Shown here: positions 35,688 to 47,158 of the stretch, in pieces
Numbering within the stretch: the first letter of the stretch is position 1
Layout: the number at the start of each line of letters is the position of its first letter
Assembly (NCBI GenBank): GCA_026874595.1
Contig: CM049314.1
Span: 59,189,300-59,253,299, forward strand
Reading direction: 5' to 3'
Source: Sipunculus nudus
Lineage: Eukaryota; Annelida; Sipuncula; Golfingiida; Sipunculidae
Length of the DNA stretch: 64,000 bases
Position numbers and translations under genes: made by a program
Notes under the pieces: generated by a model
What the model saw: only the letters and a program-made list of their open reading frames with translations
What the model was told of the DNA's origin: nothing
Databases searched by the model: none

Positions 35688-38608
35688 CTTGCCGGAATCA
35701 AAGATTTCGGCAAGCATATTGGTCAGTTGCGTATGTCTGTTTGTCTGTTTGTCTGTCTGTTTGTTTGTCACCACTCTCCTGGCCACAATTTTGCCACAAT
35801 AACCTTGAAACTTACAGGGATGTTCGAAAACATAATTTCTAGGTGCCCTATTGTTTTTGGTTAAAATAGGTCATAGGTCAAGGTCAAGGTCGTCAAAACT
35901 TCTCAAAACGTTTTTTTCTTCATATCTTTGTGACTATAAGTCGTATCTACTTCAACAATAGCTCATTTTAATCGTCATTCCAAGGCCTGTCATCTGGTGT
36001 GTAGCTGACTCAAATTTGCCGTAACCATGGTTACAAATTTTTGGGGAAAAGTCATGATATTCGAAAATAAGGGATCTTATTTTTCTAACTTTGTCAGTTT
36101 TAAAGCTAGAGTGATCTAGTTTTTTGCATCAGGTAACATTTAACTAGTACTACAATATTTTATTACAAGTCTTGCAGTATCTCGTAAAATGTCTCGTGAA
36201 TAGAGATATTTCGAGATTTCATTCGTCTTGCGCCAAAGGCCACATTATTGCAGGAATCTTTTTGAAACTGACATATCATAAGTCCTACATGAGTATCTCG
36301 AAATTGTTTTTTCATTTTTTGAATATGGCTCCTAGGGGGCGCTGCACACGACCTTCACACAGATATCATTACATTGGCCATATCTCTAAAACCCAAAGCC
36401 TCAATTACATAAACTATAGCTTATTTTTTCCCTCTGAGTCTTCTCCATAAACGGATAATGTCATCTGGTCTCAATGTTGTGTCACTGTGTCATTGTGTCC
36501 GTCTGTTTGTCAGTTGTCCTCAAATTCGCCTGCTTGCTTTTGCGTCTCACATATAGCATTCTACAGGCCACAGTTTTGAAAGAATCCTTTTGAAACTATT
36601 ACATCTTAAGTCTTACACTAATATCTCGAAACGAATTTTTCATTTTCCGGATATGGCCGCTAGGGGGCGCTGAACTCGAACCTCTCCCAGCATATCATGC
36701 TTTTTTGTTTGTTTGTTTGTCATCAATCTCCTGACCACAATTTTGCCACAATAACCTTGAAACTTACAGGGATGATGAAAAACATAATTTCTAGGTGTCC
36801 TTTTGTTTCTGGCCAAAATAGGTCAAAGGTCAAGGTCAAGGTCGTCAAAACTTCTCAAAAGGGTTTTTTCTTCATATCTTTGTGACTATTAGTCGTATCT
36901 ACTTCAACGATAGCTCATTTTAATTGTCATTCCAAGGCCTGTCATCTGGTGTGTAGCTGACGCAAATTTGCCGTAACCATGGTTACGAATTTTGGGGGAA
37001 AGTCATGATATTTGAAAATAAGGGGTCTTATTTTTCTAACTTTGTCAGTTTTAAAGCTAGAGTGATCTAGTTTTTTGCATCAGGTAGCATTCAACTAGTA
37101 CTACAAGGTTTTATAAAAAGTCTTGGAGTATCTCGTAAAATATCTCGTGAATAGAGATATTTCGAGATTTCATTCATCTTGCGTCAAAGGCCACATTATT
37201 GCAGGAACCTTTTTGAAACTGTCAAATCATAAGTCCTACACTAGTATCTCGAAATTGTTTTTTTCATTTTTTGAATATGGCTGCTAGGGGGCGCTGCACA
37301 CAACCCTCACACACATATCATTACATTGGCCATATCTCTTAAACCCAAAGCCTACATAACATAAACTATAGCTTATTTTTTCCCTCTGAGTCTTCTCCAT
37401 AAACTGATAATGTCATCTGGTCTCAATGTTGTGTCACTTTGTCGGTGTGTCTGTCTGTTTGTCAGTTGTCCTCAAATTCGCCTGCTTGCTCTTGCGTCTG
37501 ACATATAGCATTCTACAGGCCACAGTTTTGAAAGAATCCTTTTGAAACTATTACATCTTAAGTCTTACACTAATATCTCGAAACCAATTTTTCATTTTCC
37601 AGATATGGCCGCTAGGGGGCGCTGAACTCGAACCTCTCCCAACATATCATGCTTTGGCAATATCTCCAAAACTATAAACCTCAGTTACATAAACTGTAGT
37701 TTTTTTCTTCCTCTGAGTCTTCTCCATAACCTGGAGAAGTCATCTGGACTCAATTTTGAGTCACTTTGTCAGTGTTTTCGTCTGTTTGTCAGTTGTCCTC
37801 AAATTCGCCTGCTTGTTGGCTCTTGCCTCTCACATATAGCATTCTGTAGGCCACAGTTTTGACGGAATCCTTTTGAAACTATTACATCTTATGTCTTACA
37901 CTAATATCTAGAAATAAATGTTTCATTTTCCGGATATGGCCACTAGTGGGCGCTGCACATGACTCTCACACACATACCATTGTATTGGCCATATCTCTAC
38001 ACCCAAAGCCTCAGTTATATAAGCTATAGCTTATTTTCTTCCTCTGAGTCTTCTCCATAACCTAGTGTAGTCATCTGGTCACAATTTTGTGACACTTTGT
38101 CAGTGTGTGTGTCTGTTTGTCAGTTGTCCTCAAATTCGCCTGCTTGCTCTTGCGTCTCACATATAGCATTCTACAGGCCACAGTTTTGAAAGAATCCTTT
38201 TGAAACTATTACATCTTAAGTCTTACACTAATATCTCGAAACCAATTTTTCATTTTCCAGATAAGGCCGCTAGGGGGCGCTGAACTCGAACCTCTCCCAA
38301 CATATCATGTTTTGGCAATATCTCCAAAACTATAAACCTCAGTTACATAAATTATAATTCATTTTCTTCCTTTGAATCTTCTCAATAACTAGCTAATGTC
38401 ATCTGGTGTCAATCTTGTATCACAAAGTCAGTATGTCTGTCTGTTCGTCTTTTGTCGTCAGCTTTGTCTGCTTGCCTGTTCTTTTGTCTCATATGTCATT
38501 CTACGGGCCACATATTCTCAGCAATGTCCCTGAGAGTCATTCCATTAATAGAAAACCGACAATATGTTCTGTCTGTCCGTCTGTGTTTCACTTCCGAATT
38601 CCGGCAAG
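35688..38608. repeat. Tandem array with CTCF-like motifs, 2.9 kb
   Basis: The array opens with a hairpin (CTTGCCGGAATC, AAA, GATTTCGGCAAG) and closes with ATTCCGGCAAGC, the inverse of its start. A 952-bp higher-order unit is present twice and is followed by more units of about 328 bases. The larger unit includes a GGTCA(A)AGGTCAAGGTCAAGG block. Each 328-base unit includes GTCTGTTTGTCAGTTGTCCT, CCACAGTTTTGA and ATATGGCCGCTAGGGGGCGC. The last motif occurs six times: 36325, 36653, 37277, 37605, 37936 and 38263, always in the same orientation. Non-coding. Confidence 0.85.
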
Positions 38609-38639
38609 CGTTCGACCTATGGTCGTCTAGTTTTTTGTT

Positions 38640-39510
38640 TTTTTTTGGGGGGGGGGGGGTGGGGCGTTGCAGTAATGGAGTACATTTTAAAGAAATATCG
38701 TGAAAACTATGCCTTTTTTGTGGATCAACTTTTTTCCGCAAAAAAGACCAGGTTAGGTCCTGGTAAAGTTACTAATTTTTGTTGTAAGACGAATTCCAAT
38801 TTAAGAATTCTTGAAGGTATGTGAATTGAACTAAAATTTGCTTTTATTAATTTATTTTTTTATTTTCTAGGCCGGCTGGCAAAATTCAACGTTTTGTGTC
38901 TCGGCTGGTAAAATATAAATTTTTGTTGTTCGCAGAGTCCGTAGAGCAATCTTTTGTGTGTGTGTGTGTGTGTAACCTTAGGTTGACAGAGGTGTCGGTA
39001 CAAAGCACAGTGTATGGTATGTATGTACTGCGCTCCGCTACAGACGCCCCGGTATAACTATTTTAGTACTGATACTTCACTCGCAGTCCGTAAATGGCAT
39101 TGTGAACAAAACTTTTATAAGCGTCAGGCCGGATAAATGTAAAATTTATACACCTCTCATCGTTCTCATGATAGAGTGGCACTCAATAAAGCCTTTAACT
39201 CCGCCAAGGTTAAGGAGTTCTTCTGGATCTGGCTCTTTAGCAAGATTGGCATGCACCGACATTTTAGAGCGTCTTCTCAGGCCCGTGTCCAACACCCAAG
39301 CAAAGTTTAAAAGACCAAACTAACAATCAAACGCGAGTGAAAACATAAACTCCTAGTTTGATATGTCATTTTATATAAGTTGGAAATAATTTAAGTACAA
39401 GTTTGTCAGCCATAAATGGTTATTGTATGTGTAACTTTATGTGCCCAATTATGTACAATAATGCAAATGCAAAGAGTCAAATCTTGTCAGAGACATACGA
39501 ACACAAAGTG
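38640..39510. other. Intergenic, no gene recognised
   Basis: Poly-G run at about 38647-38660 and (GT)n at 38957-38973. The open frames are short and unsupported. Confidence 0.5.
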
Positions 39511-39511
39511 A

Positions 39512-42206
39512 AGCTGAGCTCCCACTTTCACGAATTCGAGACCGAATCACCATGATTTAAAAGCGTGGCTATTCGTGGCTGTTCGGCCTGTCGAGTGAAA
39601 AAAAATTCATTACGATGCCGCACGAGTGGAGTACGATGCCAGTTCGACATGCTACAACAGTGACACGATGCCAGCACGATATGACAAGACACTTTTAAGA
39701 AAGTTCACGATTCCGTAACGACGTCCAAGAAACTGTTACGATATCTCCACGATTTTCCACGACTGGGCTACGACTTGTGGACCACGCCCCTATGAACATT
39801 CAATCCTTCTATGCATGACCGTAAATCACATCACGTGGTTATTTTTTATTTTGCATCCTAGACTACAACCAAGATTTATTACTAGAGCTGCCCTGTAGGG
39901 GGAAGAATGACCGTAGCTGTCCTGACTTTAAACCGGTAGACCAGTCAGAAATCCTGCGTAATGTCCATAAGTTACGATAGGCTTTAGTCCTAACTTTGAC
40001 TATTGATTGCTTCCAGAAGCGAACCCAGAGGAAGGCCCCCCCCCCCCCCCCCCCCCGTTAAGCTGCAGCAACTATTTTTAAAGGGCTTTAGACCATTTTT
40101 TACGGCCAGGAGCCCCCTTATCCTGACCTGAACACCTGGGATTTTGATTCGACTATGTGCCAGTCATAGAATTTCTCAATTCCATTGAATAAATAAAAGA
40201 AACTGACAGATTTATACTACTGGATTGTTAGATAAATGTATATGTGATATATATCTATAACAAAATCAAAACAAAGAACATTATTAGTGAAAGGAAACCA
40301 TAAGACAATTACGACTTTTTTATGGTGGCAAATGTGGCTTCCACTCCTTAAACTCCAGACAGGCGACGTGCCTATATTAGTTGTAAAATTTCTGTATTCT
40401 CCAAATATTAATTAAAATATCTTATTGATTTTGCCTTCAAATTATTATGCGATGATTCCTTTTCATATTAAATTGATTGCATCTCGATTTATACCATAGT
40501 TATGCAAGCTCGACAACTACTTCGAGATATAATGTTTTCTCGAATAATAAGATAGGAAAATTACACCTTTTCATACTGTGTGTTTACGAATTAAGAAAAT
40601 GATAATTTATCCAGCTTCTTCAGATGAGTCTGGTTCAAATTTAGTTGGAACCAATATCCACAAAACACATCTTCCTTTAAAACTAATTACAGTTTTTCTA
40701 ATTGTTATAACCTCTTCGTCGTTTGATTGAAGAGAAAACTGAATTTTCCGTTATACCACAAAGATGTATACCCTGTTAATATACCAAGACAGATAATGTC
40801 AGTTGAGTTTACTTCAATGTGTTACAGGGTGACATAAGAGCGAACCAAACTGTCTGGCTAGTAAAGCATGCTTTTCTAGCAAAGCGGTTGGTACGCCAGA
40901 CTTGTGGGCCACCCACATGGGTTCGAATCCGGGATCGGCCCAATGTTTTCTACTGAACAATTTGTCTTTGTAACAAAATGGGGGCTCGTCCAACGTGACG
41001 GTAAACTTTGTGGCCCAGGGAATAAGCTCACCAAAGTGTGACTCCTGGGACAAATAGTCTTGTTCTGATAGCAGAACGCTCTTAAGAGGGGCTGTGTTAT
41101 ACGGGGGGACATAAAAGTGGACCGAACTGTCTCGCTAGTGAAGCTTGCTTTTCTAGCAAAGGGGGTGGTACGCCGGACTTGTGCGCCACACACATGGGTT
41201 CGAATCCGGGATCGGCCCAATGTTTTCTACTGAACAATTTGTATTCGTAAGAAAATGGGGGCTCGTCCAACGTGACGGTAAACTTTGTGGCCCAGGGAAT
41301 AAGCTCACCAAAGTGTGACTCCTGGGACAAATAGTCTTGTTCTGATAGCAGAACGCTCTTAAGAGGGGCTGTGTTATACGGGGGGACATAAAAGTGGACC
41401 GAACCGTCTCGCTAGTGAAGCTTGCTTTTCTAGCAAAGGGGGTGGTACGCTGGACTTGTGCGCCACACACATGGGTTCGAATCCGGGATCGGCTAAATGT
41501 TTTCTACTGAACAATTTGTCTTCGTATCAAATGTTACAATTTATCACATGGGGGCTGTATGAGGAATAGGCAGCGATTTAGAGATATATTTGAATGGGAA
41601 TCAATGGAAAAGAAATCTTCATGAATAAAATACGAATGGTTATTCAAGGTTCACAATTGCACCGGTTTCTAAATTTAAACATTTGTTTGTTTCGGACTGT
41701 CAAACCAAATGACTCTGACTGTATGAAGTCCGACTTATGACTCAGTCATATCTGTAATATCTGTCATCTGGATGCCCAGTCTTACCAGAGAAGTGTATCA
41801 ACTTAAACATTGATGTCCTTAATCGTTTGATTCGTCTGACGTTTTATGATCTTGGCTCTTTCTTGAGTGGTTCTTGCTGAAGTCATATTGTAGTCGTGTT
41901 GAAGTCGTGTCAAGGTCATGGTTCTTCTTGATCATTCATGACACAGATTAAGATCACGAATGATCACGGATTATGAGGGCCTTTTGCAAGTAACTTTTAC
42001 GACTTCGCTACGAACTGTGACGACAAAGCTTAATTTTTTGAACATTTAATAAATCGCATTAAGTTTTTTTATGTGCTCATGACATTAGTACGAACATTGC
42101 CGAATATCCGAAATATCATCTACGACACCCTGACGACATCCCTACGAAGTATTATGCTGTAAGTTCGTATTATTCGGCGTCGAATACCTGAAAGTGGGAA
42201 CGGGGC
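39512..42206. mobile_element. 2.7-kb region bounded by short inverted ends
   Basis: The left end reads CTCCCACTTTCACGAATTCGAG and the right end, in reverse complement, GTTCCCACTTTCAGGTATTCGACG. ACGAACA occurs a few bases outside both ends and may be a target duplication. Next to each end the sequence is rich in TACGA/CACGA motifs. The interior holds a poly-C tract at 40039-40056 and the tRNA-headed trimer, with no coding sequence. The pairing is imperfect, so the call is tentative. Confidence 0.4.
40822..41525 (+). repeat. Tandem trimer of a tRNA-headed 277-bp unit
   Basis: Units start near 40822, 41100 and 41377; the third is partial and ends about 41525. Spacing of the landmark CTTTTCTAGCAAAG (40871, 41148, 41425) is exactly 277 both times. 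Each unit has a box A-like TAGCAAAGNGG-TGGTA and a box B GGTTCGAATCC, so it is derived from a tRNA (SINE head). Units 2 and 3 are almost identical, the first is more diverged. The minus-strand open frames through it are shadows repeated once per unit. Confidence 0.9.
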
Positions 42207-42271
42207 TTAACGAACAGCCTCAAAACGGAACCTTTCGCAGCCAACAATCGTCCGACGTCGTACGAAGGTCT

Positions 42272-42361
42272 ACCTTAGATGCTAGCATGGTTCCCTGCCG
42301 GTCTTTCGCTACACTTACGAGTGTAGCGCAAGCAGGTTGGGAATCATGCCACCTTAGATGC
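42272..42361. repeat. Hairpin flanked by 11-bp direct repeats
   Basis: ACCTTAGATGC at 42272-42282 recurs at 42351-42361. Between them lies a 68-base imperfect palindrome. Its inner stem CGCTACACT/AGTGTAGCG (42307-42328, loop TACG) is perfect, and its outer stem is GCATGGTTCCC/GGGAATCATGCC. It looks like a tiny foldback insertion with its target duplication. Confidence 0.7.
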
Positions 42362-42369
42362 GGTTGAAT

Positions 42370-42557
42370 TGTTGGTTTCATTATGAATACCGACATACAT
42401 GTCAGACAGACTATTAACTGGGGTTCAATATTTCATTTATATTTCATACAGCAGATTTTAAGGTAATATAATACATAAAATAATCGATTAATAATTGATC
42501 TTAGATATTTTTATTTTGCTTAATCATCGAATATGATTTTAAAACCAATTCCTACTA

Positions 42558-42626
<69 letters not shown>

Positions 42627-43780
42627 TAGAGAGAGAGAAAAAAAGCGAAGATGATGACGAATATCATGTACACTAGTTACCTATTCCGTTTCATGGCAAA
42701 GGTTCACGTGATCACCAGGTGACGTCAGGGGTCTTCCATTGTTACCATGACATAGTTATTTCGATTTTAGAAATTCTTACAGCGAACACTCATTAATGAA
42801 CGTGACCGATAGTTAATCTGATAGTCTTTTTGCTCATGTGAGATATAATGAAAGAAATAAGCAATGTCTTCTAACTATGTATACCGTTGTGTGGGTTTCT
42901 ACCTCCGATCTGTATGGTCACGTGACTGTCCGGCCTTCATCATGTGATGAAGCATTGGAAACAGAACTCACGGATTTGAAATTGAGGTATAATATACAGG
43001 CCTAACGAAAAAGGGGTAAGGACAAACCCTATGAAGTCGAAAACACCGCTTGTAATGTGTTATAATTTCGAAATTTTCTGCTAACTTTGGTTAAATTATA
43101 TATATTTGACATAACATAACATTCTATAAATTTAAAAAATAAAATATATTGAACTGTGATTTATTATTTGTGACAGAAGGTCTGTGATAATCTTATACAT
43201 GGTGGATTTTTATTTTACCTGAATTTATGAAAAATATGCAAAAAGGGGCGCTTAATACAGAAAAGGCGCCCGTATTAGATTCCCGGTGTATGAATCTGAT
43301 TTTCCCACAGATTATATAAAACACCACAGAAATTTAAGTTTAGCGTCACCAAATGGCCAAAAGGTCTGTCCGAATTCGAAATGGTTGTTATGACTTAAGA
43401 TTCTGCCAGTCTATAAGTTAAACGTGATAAAGAGAGAATTAGAAAAATCGCGGCGGCTACTGAACTTCGCCTTATGTTGATTAACGTTTAGCCCCTTGGC
43501 ACGTCAAAATGATCAAATACCGACCAGATGTGGGCCTATTAATGGGTCAGTCCAAATATAGATAAGAGGGATGGTAGGTAGGCCTGATGTCCTACACCGT
43601 TTATTTACCTAATTCTGCAGGCAATAGTTAGATATAATGTCTTATGGCATTCCTGGCACACTTGATCACCTTGGCAAAGGATTTTTCTCATGATTTTGTC
43701 CTGCTTTTCATTCACAGATTAAGGACAAACTGGTGGTTTGTGGGTAACAGTTACATCTGATCAGACGATATTTTACGACA
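42370..43780. other. Region upstream of the glutamate-receptor-like gene
   Basis: Contains (TA)n at 42561-42618 followed by GAGA. At about 43240-43265 are GGGGCGCTTAATACAG and GGCGCCCGTATTAG. A possible splice acceptor (TTCATTCACAG, ending about 43719) precedes the first coding exon. No promoter motif could be identified. Confidence 0.4.
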
Positions 43781-43786
43781 TTCGAC

Positions 43787-43862
43787 ATTGACGGCAAGAA
43801 GGCAACCATCTTGTGTCTGCTCATCACCCTTGTGGCCGCGCATTATGACAACGAGTCTGATT
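43787..43862 (+). pseudogene. iGluR exon 1: signal-peptide-like
   Basis: Reads DGKKATILCLLITLVAAHYD after the codon ATT where a start ATG would be expected, then a donor (GAT T|GTAAGT). The basic start plus an 11-residue hydrophobic run ending in VAA looks like a signal peptide. No ATG lies in frame between here and the upstream stop. The start may instead lie in an unseen upstream exon. Confidence 0.6.
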
Positions 43863-44196
43863 GTAAGTTAATACGTTTGTCTATATTTGTCTATATATCT
43901 CAAAATCATGGAAAACAAAATGCAGGTTTTCCATTTATAAATGGCAGCTAATAGAATTAAGTGGAGAAAGCAAGGAGACATATTAGTTTTATAGGGATTC
44001 AAGCGCCTGTGGTCAAACGAACTAGTTAATAAAAAAATAAGTGTAAAACCATAGAAATACAAAAAAAATCCTATTTCAGTATCTTTAAAAATTAAACATA
44101 TGATATAAATTATATCAACAGATTTATTGAAACTTAGATTAATATTAACTCATTAATTTCACATGGACTGTAGAACTTGTTATGATAACTAATAGG

Positions 44197-44325
44197 AGGG
44201 ACTCTCAATAGCTCGGATGGTGCCGCTCGGTAATGAATGAGGGTGGAGGAAACCAGAGAACCGGAGAACCACTCTCATAGTCACTCCGAGGATCGAACCC
44301 AGGTGGCCAGCTGAGAGGGCCGAGC
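44197..44325 (-). mobile_element. 5'-truncated SINE in intron 1
   Basis: In reverse complement it carries box B GGGTTCGATCC, then GACTATGAGAGTGG and TTCTCTGGTTTCCTCCACCC. This is the same family as the SINE at 46.13 kb. Box A is missing because the hAT-like element starts directly beside it. Confidence 0.75.
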
Positions 44326-44680
44326 AGGGGCGTAGCCAGAATTGAGGGAGGGGAAGGGCTAGAAATATTTGACAACGGCAATTAATGCTTATACATATGT
44401 ATGTACACACATATATTTATATATATATATATTATATTATATATATATAATTGTACATTACATAGTCATCATTGTTTACAAAACATGGTGGCAGAGTGCT
44501 CAACGGCTGACTAGAGCATTTCTATGTTATGTATAGGATGAATTAAACTAAGTTTTGTCAGGAATTTTATCACTCATTGGTTTCGTACCACATGCACAGA
44601 GCGCGTGGCACTCTTCAGATGATGTAGCCTAATAGTGCCGTTGCGGTAAATCCCGTTTATGAGGTCGTCGTTTAAAGAAA

Positions 44681-44734
<54 letters not shown>

Positions 44735-44998
44735 CCACACAAGGTTCTAATGTTTTAATTCCAATTATTTGTTGTACAATATGAATAAATAAAAAATATA
44801 TATATAATATTAGTTGGATCATACCTAATGAAATGTAAAAACAAGTTCCAAATATATGGATACCAGGGACAGGAATTTCATGATTGTGTTTCAGAAATTT
44901 AATCATTGTTTGACTAACTGAAAGGAGGACGGGGGTTCTGCATGACACAGGAGGGACGGTGGCATTGGCCCCTGCGGCCCCCTGTGGCTATACGCCTC
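44326..44998. mobile_element. Degenerate hAT-like element in intron 1
   Basis: The left end CAGGGGCGTAGCCAGAA has a diverged inverse at the right (GTGGCTATACGCCTCTT, ending about 44998). CAGGGGCGTAGCCAG ends are common in hAT-derived elements. It contains a (TA)n tract (44683-44731) and no coding sequence. It adjoins and truncates the SINE. Confidence 0.45.
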
Positions 44999-45109
44999 TT
45001 CCCGGGAGCTTCATTCGACTCGACTCTCCTGACCCTCTTATATTGTACGTTGTCTGTCAATTTGTGATCAATGTGTGATTCTCATATCTTTTTTATTATT
45101 TTACATCAG

Positions 45110-45183
45110 TTGCCCCACAGCCGAATAGTAAGTGGCAGCCTGACCCTATAACCACGAGGCATTTCAAATTCACCACTGTCATC
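45110..45183 (+). pseudogene. iGluR exon 2: start of S1
   Basis: Acceptor TTACATCAG and donor ATC|GTAAGT. It ends with RHFKFTTVI, which leads into AEPYFM of exon 3. This is the first beta strand of the ligand-binding domain, where other receptors read VTT-LEEPYVM. Confidence 0.85.
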
Positions 45184-45576
45184 GTAAGTATGACCCAACC
45201 CCTACACTTCAACGTCTGTCGGCAACAATTTACACTGAAAATTCGGGTCCGTTATTTAAAAAAAATACATAGACTTACCCCAAATAATTTATAAAAGTAT
45301 AAATACTACCATAACTTTTACGACGAGGGCCTGCGGCTTATATAACATTAAATAATTTATATTTTTTTTTACCTGAATATGAGATCGTTCGTCGCTGTGT
45401 GCATATTCGGGGAATCCCATTATAATTTGCTGAAGGCGCGGTCATCTCCAGAGTGTTCACCCAGCTTCTACTTGGAAGATACCGACCTACCGGCCACTAG
45501 TCTCTCTCCGCAGATAGATTCCTAATGATTTATTTCAAAGAATGATCACTAATTGGTTCTGCGGATTATTTTTACA

Positions 45577-46470
45577 GAATGACTACCAGTTTAAGCTCAC
45601 AGTATGTTTTATTAGATGACCACAAGTTTTTGCTCATGGTTTGTTTCATTGAATGACCACCAGATTTTGGTCACGGTTTGTTTCATCGAATGACCACCAG
45701 GTTTTGGCCTCGGTTTGTTTCATCGAATGACCACCAGGTTTTGGCCACGGTTTGTTTCATTGAATGACCACCAGATTTTGCTCACTTTTTGGTTCAATAA
45801 ATGACCACTAGATTTTGCTCATGGTTTGTTTCATTGAATGACCACCAGGTTGTGCTCACGGTTTTTCCATTGAACGACCACCAGGTTTTGCTACAGTTTG
45901 ATTCATTGATTCACCACCAGATTTTTCTTACGTTTGGTTTTATTAAATGACCACCAGACTTTGCTCACGGTTTGTTTTATTGAATGAACACCAGACTTTG
46001 CTTACTGTTTGTTTCTTTAATAGACCATCAGGTTTTGCTTACGGTTTGTTTCATTGAATGACCACCAGATTTTGCTCACAGTTTATTTCATTAAATGACC
46101 ACCAGGTCCTGCTCACGGTTTGTTTAGGGGCCTGGACAGCTGAGTGGTAAAACGCTTGGCTCTCTCCGCTGGCGACCCGGGTTCGATCCCCGGCGTGGCT
46201 ATGAGAATGGGTTGTAGTTGCCCGTCCAAGGCCGGTGGTTTTCTCCGGGTACTCCGGTTTCCTCCACCCCTGCGGACTACCGAACGCCATCACGGGAGCC
46301 ATGGAGAGTGCCTCGATTAGTAATAATAACTATTTGTACAATCCATGTAAAATAAATAAGTTTATATTTAAATGACCACCAGGTGGTGCTGAGGGTTGGT
46401 TTTATTGAATGACCACAAGATGCTGCTGACGGTTTTTTTTCCAAAGAATTTTAATTAGATGTTGCTGGTA
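45577..46470 (+). repeat. 37-bp minisatellite in intron 2, split by a SINE
   Basis: About 15 units of TTGAATGACCACCAGRTTTT plus GCTCACGGTTTGTTTCA run to 46125. The SINE follows, then at least two more units (46370-46440) and further degenerate ones. The GACCACCAG core is the best kept part of each unit. Confidence 0.92.
46126..46360 (+). mobile_element. tRNA-derived SINE with conserved core
   Basis: Box A-like CAGCTGAGTGGTAAAACGC, box B GGTTCGATCCCC, then GTCCAAGGCCGGTGG and a core TTTTCTCCGGGTACTCCGG followed by TTTCCTCCACCCC. The tail is AT-rich (TAATAATAAC, AAATAAATAAG). It is inserted into the 37-bp minisatellite. The core is of the type shared by widespread invertebrate SINE superfamilies; the exact family is not assigned. 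Confidence 0.88.
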
Positions 46471-47017
46471 AATATTTCATAGAATTACCACCAGATGGTG
46501 CTTATGCTTTGTTGGTGCGCAACAGATGTACACTGAAAATCAAAACCAGATATCATATAATAAACACTGGATGGAGTTGACACCGAATCATGCTATATGC
46601 TTGGAACAATATTGTTATTGTAACTTCCCAGCGCCATCTAATATTCAAACGTTGAACAATTGAGAAGTTTAAAATACCTGTCTTTTTTCTATTAAACTTT
46701 AGTTGTAATCATATTTCAGCTTAATGCAGTTAATCGTCATGTTTTGGCAATGCACTAAAATGTATAAGAATATACAAAGAAATAATCCAGTTGTAATACC
46801 TCACTCCAACATTTCTAGTTTCAATAAATTATCACATGATGGCGCTGAGATGCAGTAGCGCATTTTATTAATAATGCCGACATAATATTAGGTACCCCAA
46901 TAAAAACTCTTTCCCATAAACAAGCTAAATATACTAAATATACCACAGATGACGAAATATCACTTATTAACGATGCCTGTCGTTAACTCTGTATTATTTT
47001 GTTTGTTTTTGTGCCAG

Positions 47018-47158
47018 GCTGAACCCTACTTTATGACAAAACCATCTGCGTCGATTGACGAAGGAATGGTAATCCCGCTCACCCAGTGCTATGGATTCAT
47101 CCACGATCTGATTCGGGAACTCTCGGACGAGATCGGCTTTACGTACACCTTTCAGCTT
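47018..47158 (+). pseudogene. iGluR exon 3, part a (S1)
   Basis: Acceptor GTGCCAG. Reads AEPYFMTKPS, then CYGFIHDLIRELSDEIGFTY and TFQL, the classic GYxxDLLxELxxxLGF region. The frame is cut directly after CTT (Leu) by the CACTG element at 47159, which brings a TGA two codons later. The other half resumes at 49006. Confidence 0.92.

Noticed and set aside
36172-38703. Frames within the 35.7-38.6 kb array
   Set aside because: Tandem repeats with no conserved reading frame between units.
40814-41470. Repeated minus-strand frames beginning MSQESHFGELIPWATKF
   Set aside because: The same peptide recurs every 277 bases and lies opposite the tRNA-like boxes of the tandem unit; it is a repeat shadow.
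45577-46470. CRISPR-like array
   Set aside because: The 37-bp units are contiguous without unique spacers and lie in a eukaryotic intron.
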